From NCBI GenBank assembly GCA_018798825.1, contig CP076355.1:464001-528000 (forward strand): a stretch of DNA of 64,000 bases. Reading direction: 5' to 3'. The position numbers were made by a program, and so were the translations under genes. This DNA comes from Ochrobactrum sp. BTU1 (GTDB taxonomy: Bacteria > Pseudomonadota > Alphaproteobacteria > Rhizobiales > Rhizobiaceae). Under the pieces are notes generated by a model. That model was given only the letters and a program-made list of their open reading frames with translations, ran no database searches and was not told where the DNA came from. Below, in pieces: positions 18,692 through 28,506 of the stretch; within the stretch, counting starts at the first letter, position 1, and every line of letters begins with the position of its first letter.

Positions 18692-20326
18692 ATGTCTGTT
18701 GTAATGCCCGAATTGCGTGCTGATACCATTATTTATAACGGCACTGTCTGGTGTGGATACGAAGAGGGCACGGTAGAGGCCCTGGCAATCTGGCAAGGCA
18801 AGGTACTAGCCACTGGTACTAAAGACCAAATCTGGTCTCTCAAAGGTGACAAAACAAAAGTCATAGATCTGGAAGGGCGTTTCGCTACACCCGGATTAAA
18901 CGATTCTCATCTCCACCTGATTTCAGTCGGGCTAACGCTCAAGTGGCTTGATGCAACTCCGCAAGCCGCACCCACTTTGGAAAGTCTGCTTGGTTCGATA
19001 CGCGAAAAGGCGGCTTCGGTTCCACCGGGGACATGGATCAGAGCTCGTGGCTACGATCAGACCAAACTAGACATCGGGCGCCATCCGCATAAGTCAGAAC
19101 TCGACGCTGTTGCACCCAATCATCCCGTCATGCTGGTACGGGCCTGTGGTCACGTTTCGATCTTCAACTCAAAAGCTTTTGAGCTTGCCGGTATCGATGA
19201 AAAATCGCCGGTGCCGGACGGCGGTTTAATCGAACAGCAAAATGGCGTGCTGACCGGAATGGTCGCGGAAAATGCACAAGGGGCAGTTCGCAAAGCAATT
19301 CCAAAAGCAACAACGGAAGAAATGATCGAAGCCATTGAGGCTGCTGGTAATCTGTTGCTTTCATATGGCATTACCAGCGTGATGGATGCTGCCGTTGGGC
19401 AAGTTGCAGGCTTTGACGAAGTGCGCGCCTATAATATCGCGAAACTTCAAAAGCGATTGCCGGTACGCACATGGCTTGTCCTGTTGGGCGACCCTGGCCC
19501 ATCGATTGTCGAGAAATGTTATGAAGCCGGATTGGTGTCCGGGGTCGGCGATGACATGCTGACGGTTGGTGCGGTCAAGATTTTTCTTGATGGTTCTGCA
19601 GGTGGGCGGACCGCATGGATGAGTAAGCCTTATCTCGGAGACGATAATAATATCGGCGTGCAGATATTACCGGATGCGGAACTAGAAGCACTGGTGCTTG
19701 ATGCCCACAAAAAGGGTTATCAGCTTGCCTGCCACGCAATCGGTGACGCAGCGATTGGTCAGCTCATTACTGCCTACGAAAAGGCACTTGCAGCCCATCC
19801 CGATCCTGACCGTCGCCACCGTATCGAACATTGCGGATTCTCTACGCCCGAACAGCATGAGCGGATGAAAAAGGCTGGCATCTATCCATGCCCGCAACAG
19901 GTTTTCATATACGACTTTGGCGATGCATATATTTCCGTTCTTGGTGAAGAAAAAGCGCTGTCGAGCTATCCACTCAAGACGTGGAAAGACCTCGGTTTCA
20001 AGCCTGCTACAGGAAGTGACGCGCCTGTCTGTCATCCAAATCCTTACCCTAACATCTATTCGATGCTCACGCGCGAAACCGGTAAGGGAACGGTGATGGA
20101 TGCCCGTGAGCGTGTTTCGATCGAAGAAGCACTTCAGGTCTATACTGAATACGGTGCCTTTTCGCAGAAACTGGAGGATGTGAAAGGCAAACTGGTTCCG
20201 GGGCAGGTAGCTGATATCGCAGTGTTTTCACGCAATATGCTTAATGCAAAACCACAGGAAATTCTCAACGACACGCAGTGTATGCTCACTATTCGCGAAG
20301 GCGAAGTGGTGTTCGAACGTTCGTAA
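18692..20326 (+). CDS. YtcJ-like metal-dependent amidohydrolase
   Basis: A 544-aa amidohydrolase-superfamily enzyme of the YtcJ / Nfd type. Metal ligands: HLH in NDSHLHL near residue 70, His in ACHAIGDAA, RIEHCGF, and Asp in GSDAPV. A composite beta domain at the N-terminus begins IIYNGTVW. Such enzymes hydrolyse exocyclic amides or formamides; the natural substrate is unknown. A strong GGGAGGGG ribosome-binding site precedes the ATG. It heads a run of genes for a Dpp/Opp ABC importer, so the importer probably supplies its amide substrate. Confidence 0.9.
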   Translation: MSVVMPELRADTIIYNGTVWCGYEEGTVEALAIWQGKVLATGTKDQIWSLKGDKTKVIDLEGRFATPGLNDSHLHLISVGLTLKWLDATPQAAPTLESLLGSIREKAASVPPGTWIRARGYDQTKLDIGRHPHKSELDAVAPNHPVMLVRACGHVSIFNSKAFELAGIDEKSPVPDGGLIEQQNGVLTGMVAENAQGAVRKAIPKATTEEMIEAIEAAGNLLLSYGITSVMDAAVGQVAGFDEVRAYNIAKLQKRLPVRTWLVLLGDPGPSIVEKCYEAGLVSGVGDDMLTVGAVKIFLDGSAGGRTAWMSKPYLGDDNNIGVQILPDAELEALVLDAHKKGYQLACHAIGDAAIGQLITAYEKALAAHPDPDRRHRIEHCGFSTPEQHERMKKAGIYPCPQQVFIYDFGDAYISVLGEEKALSSYPLKTWKDLGFKPATGSDAPVCHPNPYPNIYSMLTRETGKGTVMDARERVSIEEALQVYTEYGAFSQKLEDVKGKLVPGQVADIAVFSRNMLNAKPQEILNDTQCMLTIREGEVVFERS

Positions 20327-20407
20327 GAAGGACAGGCTGCGAGGCTTCGGTCCCGCCGCCTGAAGACGCTCATCGGATCTAAAAGAATAAAGTAAAAGGG
20401 GAAGACT

Positions 20408-22003
20408 ATGAGGAAATTTTCATTGCTTGCGGCAATGTCTATCGCACTGATGGCGGGTACTGCCGCCTATGCTGCCAATGAACCGCGTTCGGGAGGCGTT
20501 ATTAATTTTGTTGCACCTTATGGTGACAGCTTCTCGACCCTTGACGTTCAGGCTTCACCTGCAACTCAGGACGAGTTTTATGCCAAGGCCATTCATCGCA
20601 CGCTTTATGATTGGGATGCGGATCAGAACAAGCCGGTACTCGGTCTGGCAACAGATGTAAGCGTTTCTGAGGATAGGCTCGTCTATACCTATAAGCTGCG
20701 CCAGGATGCATTTTTCCATGATGGCAAGCCATTAACGGCTGACGACATTATCTGGAGCTATACCCGCATTATGGACCCGAAGAAGGCTTTCCCGCCAGCC
20801 CGCTATATTGCCGAAATCAAGGGTGCCGAAGAATATACACAGGGCAAAGCCAAGGAAATCTCCGGTCTGAAGAAGATCGACGACCATACGCTTGAGATCA
20901 CGTTGAAACAGCCAATTGATCCCGGCTATCAGTTCATGCGCAACAACACGGCGATTTATCCTGCTGGTCAGGGCGATAGCGAAGAATATCAGCGTCACCC
21001 AATCGGTCTTGGACCTTACAAATTCGCCGAATATGTTCCTGGCTCCCGTCTGACGGTTGAAAAATGGGACAAATATTACGAAAAGGGCAAGCCATACGCA
21101 GACAAGATCAACATCATGATCATGGGCGATGCTGCTGCCCGTGACGTTGCGTTCCGCAATAAGGAAATCGATGTGGCAGTGCTCGGACCGGCGCAGTACA
21201 CTGCCTATCTTGCCGATCCTGAACTTGCGAAGAATATGGTGGAAGTAGCCGAGGTCTATACCCGCGCTGTTGGTTTTAACCCGGATTTCAAGCCGTTTCA
21301 GGACAAGCGTGTCCGCCAAGCAATCAACTACGCCATTGATAGCGATCTGATCATCAAGCGTCTCGTCAAGGACAAGGCCTATCGTGCCGTGGGTTGGCTT
21401 CCGAACTCATCGCCTGCCTTCGACAAAGATGCGAAGCCTTATCCCTATGATCCTGAAAAAGCGAAAGCTTTGCTTGCTGAAGCTGGCTATCCAGACGGTT
21501 TCGAGTTTGAGTTGACGGCGACGCAGAACGAAAGCTGGGGCTTGACCATCGTTCAGGCGATCATCCCGATGCTGGATAAGGTTGGGATCAAGGTCAAAGC
21601 AAAGCCGGTCGAAGCGTCCGTACTTGCGGATGTGGTTCCTGCTGGCAATTTCCAGGCCTATATGTGGTCACTCGAAAGTGGCCCAGATGCACTGACCGCA
21701 ATGCAGTGCTTTTACTCCACGACACCGCAATCTGCATGTAATTATCAGAAGTTCGCCAATGCAGAATTTGATAAGATCGTCGATGAAGCAAAACTTGCGA
21801 AAACCGAAGACGAAAAGAATGCGCTGCTGAAAAAGGCCAACAATCTGTTGCAGGAAGAAGCGCCAGTCTGGTTCTTCAACTACAACAAGGCCGTCATGGC
21901 GCATCAGCCATGGTTGCACGGCTTGCAGCCAAACTCTGCGGAGCTAGCAGTACAGTCCTATGAAAAGCTTTGGGTCGACGACACGGCTCCGTCCGGTCGT
22001 TAA
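20408..22003 (+). CDS. Dpp/Opp family ABC transporter substrate-binding protein
   Basis: A 531-aa periplasmic family 5 solute-binding protein. The signal peptide is MRKFSLLAAMSIALMAGTAAYA. The mature part shows the SBP_bac_5 pattern: RTLYDWDADQNKPVLGLATD, YTYKLRQDAFFHDGKPLTADD and RQAINYAIDSDLI. It binds the ligand for the permease and ATPase genes that follow. The ligand is probably a peptide- or amide-like compound, given the amidohydrolase upstream. A GC-rich hairpin separates it from the permease genes. Confidence 0.93.
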   Translation: MRKFSLLAAMSIALMAGTAAYAANEPRSGGVINFVAPYGDSFSTLDVQASPATQDEFYAKAIHRTLYDWDADQNKPVLGLATDVSVSEDRLVYTYKLRQDAFFHDGKPLTADDIIWSYTRIMDPKKAFPPARYIAEIKGAEEYTQGKAKEISGLKKIDDHTLEITLKQPIDPGYQFMRNNTAIYPAGQGDSEEYQRHPIGLGPYKFAEYVPGSRLTVEKWDKYYEKGKPYADKINIMIMGDAAARDVAFRNKEIDVAVLGPAQYTAYLADPELAKNMVEVAEVYTRAVGFNPDFKPFQDKRVRQAINYAIDSDLIIKRLVKDKAYRAVGWLPNSSPAFDKDAKPYPYDPEKAKALLAEAGYPDGFEFELTATQNESWGLTIVQAIIPMLDKVGIKVKAKPVEASVLADVVPAGNFQAYMWSLESGPDALTAMQCFYSTTPQSACNYQKFANAEFDKIVDEAKLAKTEDEKNALLKKANNLLQEEAPVWFFNYNKAVMAHQPWLHGLQPNSAELAVQSYEKLWVDDTAPSGR

Positions 22004-22021
22004 TTCCGGCTGATCTGGATC

Positions 22022-22045
22022 GGCCCGCTCGATTTCGGGCGGGCC
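22022..22045 (+). repeat. intercistronic hairpin after binding-protein gene
   Basis: The inverted repeat GGCCCGC / GCGGGCC lies between the binding-protein and permease genes, with no T-run. It is likely an mRNA-stabilising structure that favours binding-protein expression. Confidence 0.5.
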
Positions 22046-22097
22046 ACTGATCCCCTTTGCTCCAGCGTCTTCCACGCTGATCCGAAAGGAGGACCGT

Positions 22098-23033
22098 GTG
22101 CTCTATTTTATCGCCCGCCGCGTCTTGCAGATGATACCGACAGTCATCGCAGTGTCGCTTCTGATCTTCGTCATTTTCAGCGTCGTTCCGGGCAGCATTG
22201 CTTCTGGTCTTATCGCCAACGGCAAGGGCATGAACGACCCGAAGATGGTCGAAAAGATCACGCAGGAGTTCGGTCTCGACAAGCCCGTTCATGTGCGTTT
22301 CGGCAACTATCTGGTGCAGTTGGCACAGTTCGATCTTGGCACGTCCTACCGATCGAGGCAGCCGGTTGTTTCGCTCATTCAGGAACGTATGTGGCCAACG
22401 CTGAAACTCGCTTTCGCAGCTATGGGATTTGCCATTCTGATTGGGGTGCCGCTTGGATTTATAGCGGCGCTGAAGCCTGGAAGCATTCTCGATAGTGTGA
22501 CGATGATAGGCGCGGTCTCTGGCCTTTCACTGCCGCAATTCTGGCTGGGGCTGCTTGCAATGTATCTCTTTGCACTGACGCTTGGATGGTTGCCAAGTTT
22601 TGGTTACGGCAATGGCGGCATACGCAACATCATTCTGCCAGCACTCACTTTGGGTGTTGCACCGCTGGCGCTTCTCGCAAGGACAACACGCGCAGCTGTG
22701 CTTGAAGTTATGGGCGCGGATTTCATTCGCACAGCGCGATCAAAAGGCATGAACAGCTTCAGGCTCGTGACGTGGCACGTCATGCGAAATGCGCTTGTTT
22801 TGATCATTACGACAATCGGTCTGCAATTCGGATCGATGATGGGGCAAGCCGTGGTGGTTGAAAAGCTGTTTTCATGGCCGGGCCTTGGCTCATTGCTGAT
22901 TGATAGCGTTTCGCTGCGCGACATTCCCGTCGTACAGGGGGCTATTCTCGTGATCGTATTGTGGTTTCTGGTCATCAATACGATTGTTGATATTCTCTAC
23001 GCGGTTATCGATCCGCGCATAAGTCACGAGTAA
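22098..23033 (+). CDS. Dpp/Opp ABC transporter permease (DppB-like)
   Basis: A 311-aa inner-membrane permease with six predicted helices. The N-terminal MLYFIARRVLQMIPTVIAVS is typical of DppB/OppB. The EAA loop reads ADFIRTARSKGM. The start is GTG at 22098, with GGAGGACC just upstream. It forms the channel with the next gene. Confidence 0.94.
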   Translation: MLYFIARRVLQMIPTVIAVSLLIFVIFSVVPGSIASGLIANGKGMNDPKMVEKITQEFGLDKPVHVRFGNYLVQLAQFDLGTSYRSRQPVVSLIQERMWPTLKLAFAAMGFAILIGVPLGFIAALKPGSILDSVTMIGAVSGLSLPQFWLGLLAMYLFALTLGWLPSFGYGNGGIRNIILPALTLGVAPLALLARTTRAAVLEVMGADFIRTARSKGMNSFRLVTWHVMRNALVLIITTIGLQFGSMMGQAVVVEKLFSWPGLGSLLIDSVSLRDIPVVQGAILVIVLWFLVINTIVDILYAVIDPRISHE

Positions 23034-23037
23034 GCCC

Positions 23038-23859
23038 ATGAAGCTCCGTTTCAATCTCGTATTTGGCGGGTTCGTGTGCATCGTAATCGTGGGCGCGGCT
23101 GTTTTTGCACCGTTGCTGGCGCACTATAATCCGGTTCTCGATGCTGATTTGATGAATGCAGAACTGCCACCCGATGCACAATTCTGGTTTGGCACTGACG
23201 CACAAGGCCGCGATGTATATTCGCGCATCCTCTATGGCGCGCAGGTGTCATTGACCGTTGGTGTGGTCTCACAGTGCATCAACACGGTCATAGGCCTCTG
23301 TTTTGGAATTTCTGCTGGCTACTTCGGCGGCTGGTGGGACGATTTCGTCAATGGTCTCACAAATCTCATGCTGGCAATCCCGTCGCTAATCTTCGCGTTG
23401 GCGATCATGGCTGTTCTCGGCCCCGGTTTGCCGAGCCTTTTGCTCGCACTCGGTCTCACAAACTGGTCCTGGACGTGCCGTATTGCGCGCAGTTCCACCC
23501 TTTCGCTCAAGAAGCAGGGCTACATTCAGGCCGCCAAGATGCTGGGTTATAGCGATGTTCGCATCATGATTACGCAGATCCTGCCGAACATGATTGGACC
23601 TGTCCTTGTGATCGGCACACTGGGAATGGGTGACGCGATCCTCGCAGAAGCGGCACTTTCCTATCTGGGTCTTGGTATTAGTCCTCCGGATCCTAGTTGG
23701 GGCAACATGCTTACCGATGCGCGTGAGTTGATCGTGAATGCGCCTTGGGCAGCAGTGTTTCCCGGTCTTGCCATCTTTTTCACGGTGCTTGGTCTCAATC
23801 TGTTCGGTGACGGTCTTCGTGACTGGCTCGACCCACATATGAGGACGCGCAAGGTATGA
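23038..23859 (+). CDS. Dpp/Opp ABC transporter permease (DppC-like)
   Basis: A 273-aa second permease subunit. It shows the DppC/OppC pattern FGTDAQGRDVYSRILYGAQVSL in the first periplasmic loop, an EAA region around QAAKMLGYSDVRI, and LSYLGLGISPPDPSWG near the end. It begins 4 nt after the previous gene and its stop overlaps the ATPase start (ATGA). Confidence 0.95.
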   Translation: MKLRFNLVFGGFVCIVIVGAAVFAPLLAHYNPVLDADLMNAELPPDAQFWFGTDAQGRDVYSRILYGAQVSLTVGVVSQCINTVIGLCFGISAGYFGGWWDDFVNGLTNLMLAIPSLIFALAIMAVLGPGLPSLLLALGLTNWSWTCRIARSSTLSLKKQGYIQAAKMLGYSDVRIMITQILPNMIGPVLVIGTLGMGDAILAEAALSYLGLGISPPDPSWGNMLTDARELIVNAPWAAVFPGLAIFFTVLGLNLFGDGLRDWLDPHMRTRKV

Positions 23860-24836
23860 GCGAACAAACACTTCTTGAGGTCGAAAATCTGCGGATCGAT
23901 ATCGTGTCTGGTTCGACCAATCATAATGTTGTTGAAGACGTATCCTTCACAATCGGTGCCGGTGAAACATTCGGTTTGGTTGGAGAGTCCGGCTGCGGAA
24001 AAAGCATCACCGCATTGTCAATGATAGGATTGCTGCGCAAACCACTATCGATAACCGGTGGCGCGATACGGTTCAAAGGGCAGGACTTGCGATCCATGTC
24101 GTCACGCGAAATGCGAAAGCTGCGTGGCAATCGCATCGCGATGATCTTTCAGGAACCGATGACCGCACTCAATCCGCTTTCACCCGTAGGGCGGCAGATT
24201 GCAGAAATGTTTGTGCTCCATCAGGGCGCAACTTGGCATGAGGCAGAGCGCAAAGCGGTTGAAGCACTGGCCAGCGTTCAGGTTCCCGCGCCGGAGCAGC
24301 GCGTGAAGAACTATCCGCATCAGATGTCGGGCGGTATGCGCCAGCGTGTGATGATCGCTATTGCGCTCGCATGCAACCCGGATCTGTTGATCGCCGATGA
24401 GCCCACGACGGCGCTTGATGTGACGGTTCAGGCGGAAATTCTCCGTCTGATGCAGGAGCTTTGCACAGCGCGTGGGACTTCCGTACTCATGATCAGTCAT
24501 GATCTTGGTGTTATTGCGAAAATGTGCCGTCGCGTGGGTGTGATGTATGCCGGGCATCTTGTCGAAGAGCGCATAACAGCGGGTCTGTTTCACCATCCGG
24601 CGCACCCTTATGCTCATGGACTTCTGGCTTCGCTCCCGCAACTTGGTTCCCGCCAGAAAGACGGTCAGTTACGGCTGCAGGAAATCGAAGGCGTGGTGCC
24701 TTCCATTTCCGCTTTCCCGGCAGGCTGCAGATTTGAGCCGCGCTGCACGCGTGCCACCGATATTTGCCGCGTGCAAAAGCCGGACTGGACGCCACTTGAG
24801 GATGCGGGTGTGGTGAGGTGTTTCCATCATGAATGA
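23856..24836 (+). CDS. Dpp/Opp ABC transporter ATPase (DppD-like)
   Basis: A 326-aa ATPase with Walker A GESGCGKS, signature MSGGMRQR, Walker [13 protein letters not shown] and switch H in ISHDLG. The C-terminal oligopeptide-type Cys cluster reads [15 protein letters not shown], which in DppD/OppD carries an iron-sulfur cluster or structural metal. It overlaps both neighbours. Confidence 0.95.
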   Translation: MSEQTLLEVENLRIDIVSGSTNHNVVEDVSFTIGAGETFGLVGESGCGKSITALSMIGLLRKPLSITGGAIRFKGQDLRSMSSREMRKLRGNRIAMIFQEPMTALNPLSPVGRQIAEMFVLHQGATWHEAERKAVEALASVQVPAPEQRVKNYPHQMSGGMRQRVMIAIALACNPDLLIADEPTTALDVTVQAEILRLMQELCTARGTSVLMISHDLGVIAKMCRRVGVMYAGHLVEERITAGLFHHPAHPYAHGLLASLPQLGSRQKDGQLRLQEIEGVVPSISAFPAGCRFEPRCTRATDICRVQKPDWTPLEDAGVVRCFHHE

Positions 24837-25815
24837 TATGCATTCGACGAAATTAGCAGAGCCATTGGTCAGAATTGATGATGTCTGCGTCTATTTCCCG
24901 GTGAGCGGCGGGATCTTCAGCCATTCCAAGCAATTGCTGCGCGCCGTCAATAATCTCAGCCTGACCCTTAATAAAGGCGAGTGCTTGTCCATCGTGGGTG
25001 AGTCTGGCTGTGGGAAATCTACGCTCGCCCTCTCCATTGTAGGTCTTCAGAAGCCAACCAGTGGACAGATCTATTTTGAAGGACGTCCGATTACTGGCAA
25101 GAATGAGCCTTCGCGGCTGGAGCGGGCAAAGATAGCGCAAATGGTCTTTCAAGATCCATTTGCTTCACTCAATCCACGCCAGTCGGTCTATACATCGCTC
25201 GCAGCACCTTTAAGACTTCATGGTGTAAAATCACGTAGCGAGGTTGATGGGCGCGTTGAGGAAATTCTACGCCTCGTCGGATTGAAGCCCGAGCAGGCAA
25301 AACGTTTCCCGCATGAGTTTTCCGGCGGGCAACGCCAGCGCATTGGGATTGCGCGCGCCTTGCTGCTCAATCCGAAAGTTATCGTGCTGGATGAACCTGT
25401 CTCAGCGCTAGATGTTTCGATCCGGGCACAGATCATCAATCTGCTGCTGGAACTGAAAGAGCGGCTTGGTCTTTCCTACATCATGATCAGCCATGATCTG
25501 AGCGTCGTTGAGCATATGAGTGATCGGGTGGCCGTTATGTATTTCGGCCAGATTGTTGAGAGTGGCCCCTGGGATCGGATATTCTCGAACCCGACGCATC
25601 CCTATACGCGGCGACTGATTTCGGCCATTCCCGATCCGATGACGGAATTGACAGGTGGTCGGTTGATCGATGATCGAAACCCACCCAACGCACCAGAAGG
25701 CTACGCGTTTTATCCCGAAAGCTTTGGTACACATGATGTGCATCAAGTGCCGCCACCCACGCAGTTTATAGATATCGGCAGTGAGCAACGTATCCGTGTG
25801 GTTCAAAAAACATAA
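24829..25815 (+). CDS. Dpp/Opp ABC transporter ATPase (DppF-like)
   Basis: A 328-aa second ATPase. It has Walker [11 protein letters not shown]-loop VFQDPFASLNPR, signature FSGGQRQRIG, Walker B VIVLDEPVSALD and MISHDLSVV. It starts 8 bp inside the previous gene. The C-terminal tail (residues about 285-328) is unusual: it lacks the Cys-rich consensus and reads PNAPEGYAFYPESFGTHD. It is the last gene of the amidohydrolase-transporter operon and is followed by a hairpin terminator. Confidence 0.93.
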   Translation: MNDMHSTKLAEPLVRIDDVCVYFPVSGGIFSHSKQLLRAVNNLSLTLNKGECLSIVGESGCGKSTLALSIVGLQKPTSGQIYFEGRPITGKNEPSRLERAKIAQMVFQDPFASLNPRQSVYTSLAAPLRLHGVKSRSEVDGRVEEILRLVGLKPEQAKRFPHEFSGGQRQRIGIARALLLNPKVIVLDEPVSALDVSIRAQIINLLLELKERLGLSYIMISHDLSVVEHMSDRVAVMYFGQIVESGPWDRIFSNPTHPYTRRLISAIPDPMTELTGGRLIDDRNPPNAPEGYAFYPESFGTHDVHQVPPPTQFIDIGSEQRIRVVQKT

Positions 25816-25852
25816 AAGCGCCGGACACCGACGCGTTTCTTCAGATCATTTG

Positions 25853-25888
25853 AGGTGGAGGAACTGCTTCCTCCACTTCCGCTTTTTG
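25853..25888 (+). terminator. terminator after ABC operon
   Basis: The 9-bp stem GTGGAGGAA / TTCCTCCAC has a 4-nt loop (25855-25876). A T-run follows at 25883-25887. It lies between convergent operons. Confidence 0.75.
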
Positions 25889-25900
25889 AGCTGAGTAAGA

Positions 25901-26188
25901 TTATTTACGAAGCTCGGCTTCGATCTCGTCCAACGTTTTGTCTTTTCCGATACCAGTCAGGAAGGGTAGACCCTTGATGACTGGCTTGGTGACGGAAGCG
26001 GAAATAGGCGTTGTTGAAACGATGAAATCCACATTGTCAGCTAAGGAGGCTACTTCCGTGGCCTTTGCCTGCTGAGCATTGAAGGTAAGCCCGCGCTTTT
26101 TCATTTCTTCGGTGACTGTTGCGTTGACTGCCGTAGATGTCGCTACACCTGTTCCGCAAGCGAAGAGAATTGTTTTTATTCTAGCCAT
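25901..26188 (-). CDS. gatB: PTS galactitol-type Enzyme IIB
   Basis: A 95-aa cytoplasmic phosphocarrier of a galactitol-family PTS permease. The phospho-Cys is C11 in ILFACGTGVATST, the standard IIB-Gat loop. I chose ATG 26188 because GGAGGAAACC lies directly upstream. It is last in the order gatC-gatA-gatB and accepts phosphate from IIA and passes it to the sugar at IIC. The name shows the family, not the substrate. Confidence 0.92.
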   Translation of the reverse strand: MARIKTILFACGTGVATSTAVNATVTEEMKKRGLTFNAQQAKATEVASLADNVDFIVSTTPISASVTKPVIKGLPFLTGIGKDKTLDEIEAELRK

Positions 26189-26277
26189 GGTTTCCTCCAA
26201 GTGGTGTTCGTGCGTTCCATGAAACGCGCGAAGATCGTATTTTTTGTTGTCTCGAATTCAGCTGTTAAGATCTACTC

Positions 26278-26739
26278 TTAATTCAGCGCACTTTGAATGT
26301 CTTCAAGCGTGCGTGCCGCCTTCAGCCTATCGAGTGCATCTGGATCCTGAATTGTCGCCATAATCTGCTGCAAGGTTTCAATCTGTTTGTCCTTGTCATT
26401 GATGGCAAGCAGAAAGACATATCCAACAGAAACTGCTTCTTCAGGATCTTCCATATTGGCAAATTCAATTGGTGACTTCAGTGTTGCAAAGGCAATGCCA
26501 GCCTTGAGCACATGCTCAGGATCAGTATGTGGCACGGCAACGTTTTCTTCGCGCTCAAGCGGCAATCCTGTTGGCATCGTCAGCTCGCGGCTTACGACCG
26601 CGTCGGCGTAGCTTGGCTTTACATAACCCAGCTTTTCCAGCTTACCCGCCAGAATCCGGATGATTTCTTCATTGGTTTTTGCTTCGCTCTGAAGCTCGAT
26701 CGCTTGTGGGTCGAGAAAATCAATCAGACCAGCAGCCAT
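26278..26739 (-). CDS. gatA: PTS Enzyme IIA, fructose/galactitol type
   Basis: A 153-aa EIIA of the PTS EIIA type-2 fold. The phospho-His is H71 (NVAVPHTDPEH). It is preceded by a CGGAGAATG ribosome-binding site. It takes phosphate from HPr (probably the HPr-EI fusion encoded at 35.3-37.3 kb) and gives it to IIB. It resembles GatA more than PtsN, by length and operon context. Confidence 0.92.
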   Translation of the reverse strand: MAAGLIDFLDPQAIELQSEAKTNEEIIRILAGKLEKLGYVKPSYADAVVSRELTMPTGLPLEREENVAVPHTDPEHVLKAGIAFATLKSPIEFANMEDPEEAVSVGYVFLLAINDKDKQIETLQQIMATIQDPDALDRLKAARTLEDIQSALN

Positions 26740-26760
26740 TTCATTCTCCGTTTAAAGAAG

Positions 26761-26786
26761 GTCGCACGTCGGTCTCGACGTGCGAC
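26761..26786 (-). repeat. intercistronic hairpin gatC-gatA
   Basis: The 11-bp perfect stem GTCGCACGTCG / CGACGTGCGAC has a 4-nt loop. It lies between the IIC and IIA genes. The T-run lies on the plus side only, so it is more likely an mRNA-processing or stability element than a full terminator for this operon. Confidence 0.6.
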
Positions 26787-26816
26787 TTTTATTTCATGCA
26801 TCGATCATTGCCAACT

Positions 26817-28226
26817 TTAGGCGGCAGTTTCGTCTGCTGGTTCGTCTTCAGCGCCTGCCGCACGCTCCCATGCCTGGGTATTGCGGCGATAGAGCATGAA
26901 AAGTGCAGCAATAACAACGGCAATCACCGCGATACCAATAGCACCAAGCCACTGGATGGCCGATATGATGATGTATGGCACCCACAGGAATCCATCGACC
27001 ACTGAAGTGATCTGCAAGGCGTTCTCAGGCAGCTTGAAGCCGGATGAAACCGCAGCGCTCGTAAACAACGGGGCAAGCGCATTGGCGACATAGAAGCCGA
27101 TTGCCAGTGTGATCGTTCCTACAACGACCATGCGGAACACGTTTCCTTTCAGAAGCGGTGCAGTCATGGCGACGATGAAAGGAATGACGGCAAGGTCGGC
27201 AAACAGGATGACGCGGTTGCCTGGCAGGATGACGGAAAGAATGATCGCAATAGGCACCAGAATGAGCGACGACGAGATCGCGGCTGGATGTCCGATAAGG
27301 ATTGCCGAGTCGAGACCGACGAGAAGTTCGCGGTCGCCGGTGCGCTTGCGCACAAATTCCTGTGCAGCGTCCGAAACCGGCAGCAGGCCTTCCATCAGGA
27401 TTTTGACCATACGCGGAAGAAGCAACATAACGGCGGCAAGTGTCATGCCTGTACCGAAAACTTTCGCGAGTACGACGCCGAAATCCCCTGCGTTATAAAA
27501 TGCGATTAGGCCGAGCACCAAACCGATAATCAGGCCGAGCACAACCGGCTCGCCGAATACACCGAAGCGACGTTCGATGGTTTCCGTGCTGATGTTGATC
27601 TTGTTGATGCCGGGTATGCGATCCATGATCCAGTTGAGCACGATTGCAATCGGCAGAATCTGTGCCGAGGCCAGATGTGGTACGGAAACTCCCGGTACAC
27701 CGTAGAACTGTTGAACAGCACGCGCCGACCAGTCTGCAAACAGCAGAGACAGTGCTGCAACAAGTGCTGCAACAATGATGCCGTAAGCCAGATTATCGGT
27801 TGCAGCGACAACCAACGAACCGACGAAAGCAAAGTGCCAGAAGTTCCACACATCAACGTTCAACGTGCGTGTCCAGCGAAGCAGAAGCAGCACGATGTTG
27901 ACCAGAATGCCGACAGGAATGACCCAAAGACCGACCGATGAGCCGAAGGCGATTGCTGCAGCCGAAGGCCAGCCTACATCAACAATATCGCGCTTGATGC
28001 CTGTGTTGGTGACAATTGCCTGAGCCACTTCGCCAATAGAAGTGAACATAAGACCCAGGACCAGATTGATACCGATGAAAGCAACCCCGATGGTGATGGC
28101 TGCACGGAAGGCTTTGCCCACTTTTGCGCCGAGTACCACCGCAATGATGAAGATGACGATAGGCAACAGAACAGTTGCCCCAAGCGTATCGACTGCCGTT
28201 TTTAGTCCGCTCAGAAATGCGTCCAT
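26817..28226 (-). CDS. gatC: PTS galactitol-type Enzyme IIC
   Basis: A 469-aa integral membrane permease with about 10-12 hydrophobic segments. The N-terminal region LPIVIFIIAVVLGAKVGKAF and the tract VWNFWHFAFVGSLV are characteristic of the GatC family, whose members move galactitol or related polyols and pentitols. The ribosome-binding site is GGGGAGGAG. It is first gene of the minus-strand operon, divergent from the SAF-domain oxidoreductase gene, with a copy of ACAAATGTTC in its upstream region. Confidence 0.93.
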   Translation of the reverse strand: MDAFLSGLKTAVDTLGATVLLPIVIFIIAVVLGAKVGKAFRAAITIGVAFIGINLVLGLMFTSIGEVAQAIVTNTGIKRDIVDVGWPSAAAIAFGSSVGLWVIPVGILVNIVLLLLRWTRTLNVDVWNFWHFAFVGSLVVAATDNLAYGIIVAALVAALSLLFADWSARAVQQFYGVPGVSVPHLASAQILPIAIVLNWIMDRIPGINKINISTETIERRFGVFGEPVVLGLIIGLVLGLIAFYNAGDFGVVLAKVFGTGMTLAAVMLLLPRMVKILMEGLLPVSDAAQEFVRKRTGDRELLVGLDSAILIGHPAAISSSLILVPIAIILSVILPGNRVILFADLAVIPFIVAMTAPLLKGNVFRMVVVGTITLAIGFYVANALAPLFTSAAVSSGFKLPENALQITSVVDGFLWVPYIIISAIQWLGAIGIAVIAVVIAALFMLYRRNTQAWERAAGAEDEPADETAA

Positions 28227-28334
28227 CTATTTTCTCCTCCCCCCGGAGCACTCCCAAAGTGCGCCGAGCTAACAGAACGCCCTTATTAGATCGCACGTAT
28301 CGACGTTTCAAAATGTGAATTGTGCGAAACGGCA

Positions 28335-28344
28335 GAACATTTGT
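28335..28344 (-). promoter_or_regulatory. shared PTS-regulon motif, gatC side
   Basis: ACAAATGTTC read toward gatC, starting 108 nt from the gatC ATG. This is one of three exact copies in the window, all in promoter regions of the PTS genes. Confidence 0.55.
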
Positions 28345-28408
28345 ATTCTATAGCAAACTAAAGTTGAATAACAAGATGGCATTTACGAGCAGGTTGAGTT
28401 GCGCGGCA

Positions 28409-28446
28409 AATGAACACTGGTATTGACTTAGAAACAAATGTTCATT
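28409..28446. promoter_or_regulatory. shared PTS-regulon motif and dyad, oxidoreductase side
   Basis: An exact ACAAATGTTC lies at 28434-28443, ending 63 nt before the ATG at 28507. It is part of a larger dyad AATGAACA (about 28409) ... TGTTCATT (28439-28446). The arrangement suggests a SorC-family operator. Confidence 0.55.
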
Positions 28447-28506
28447 AATCGATTGGATATCAGAGGAGACTGCGAGAATTTTTGCAGGGACGTTCAGGAG
28501 GAAACG

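Noticed and set aside
28438-28506. N-terminal 23 residues of the longer oxidoreductase ORF
   Set aside because: They would overlap the operator dyad, and the AGGAGG site directly precedes ATG 28507.
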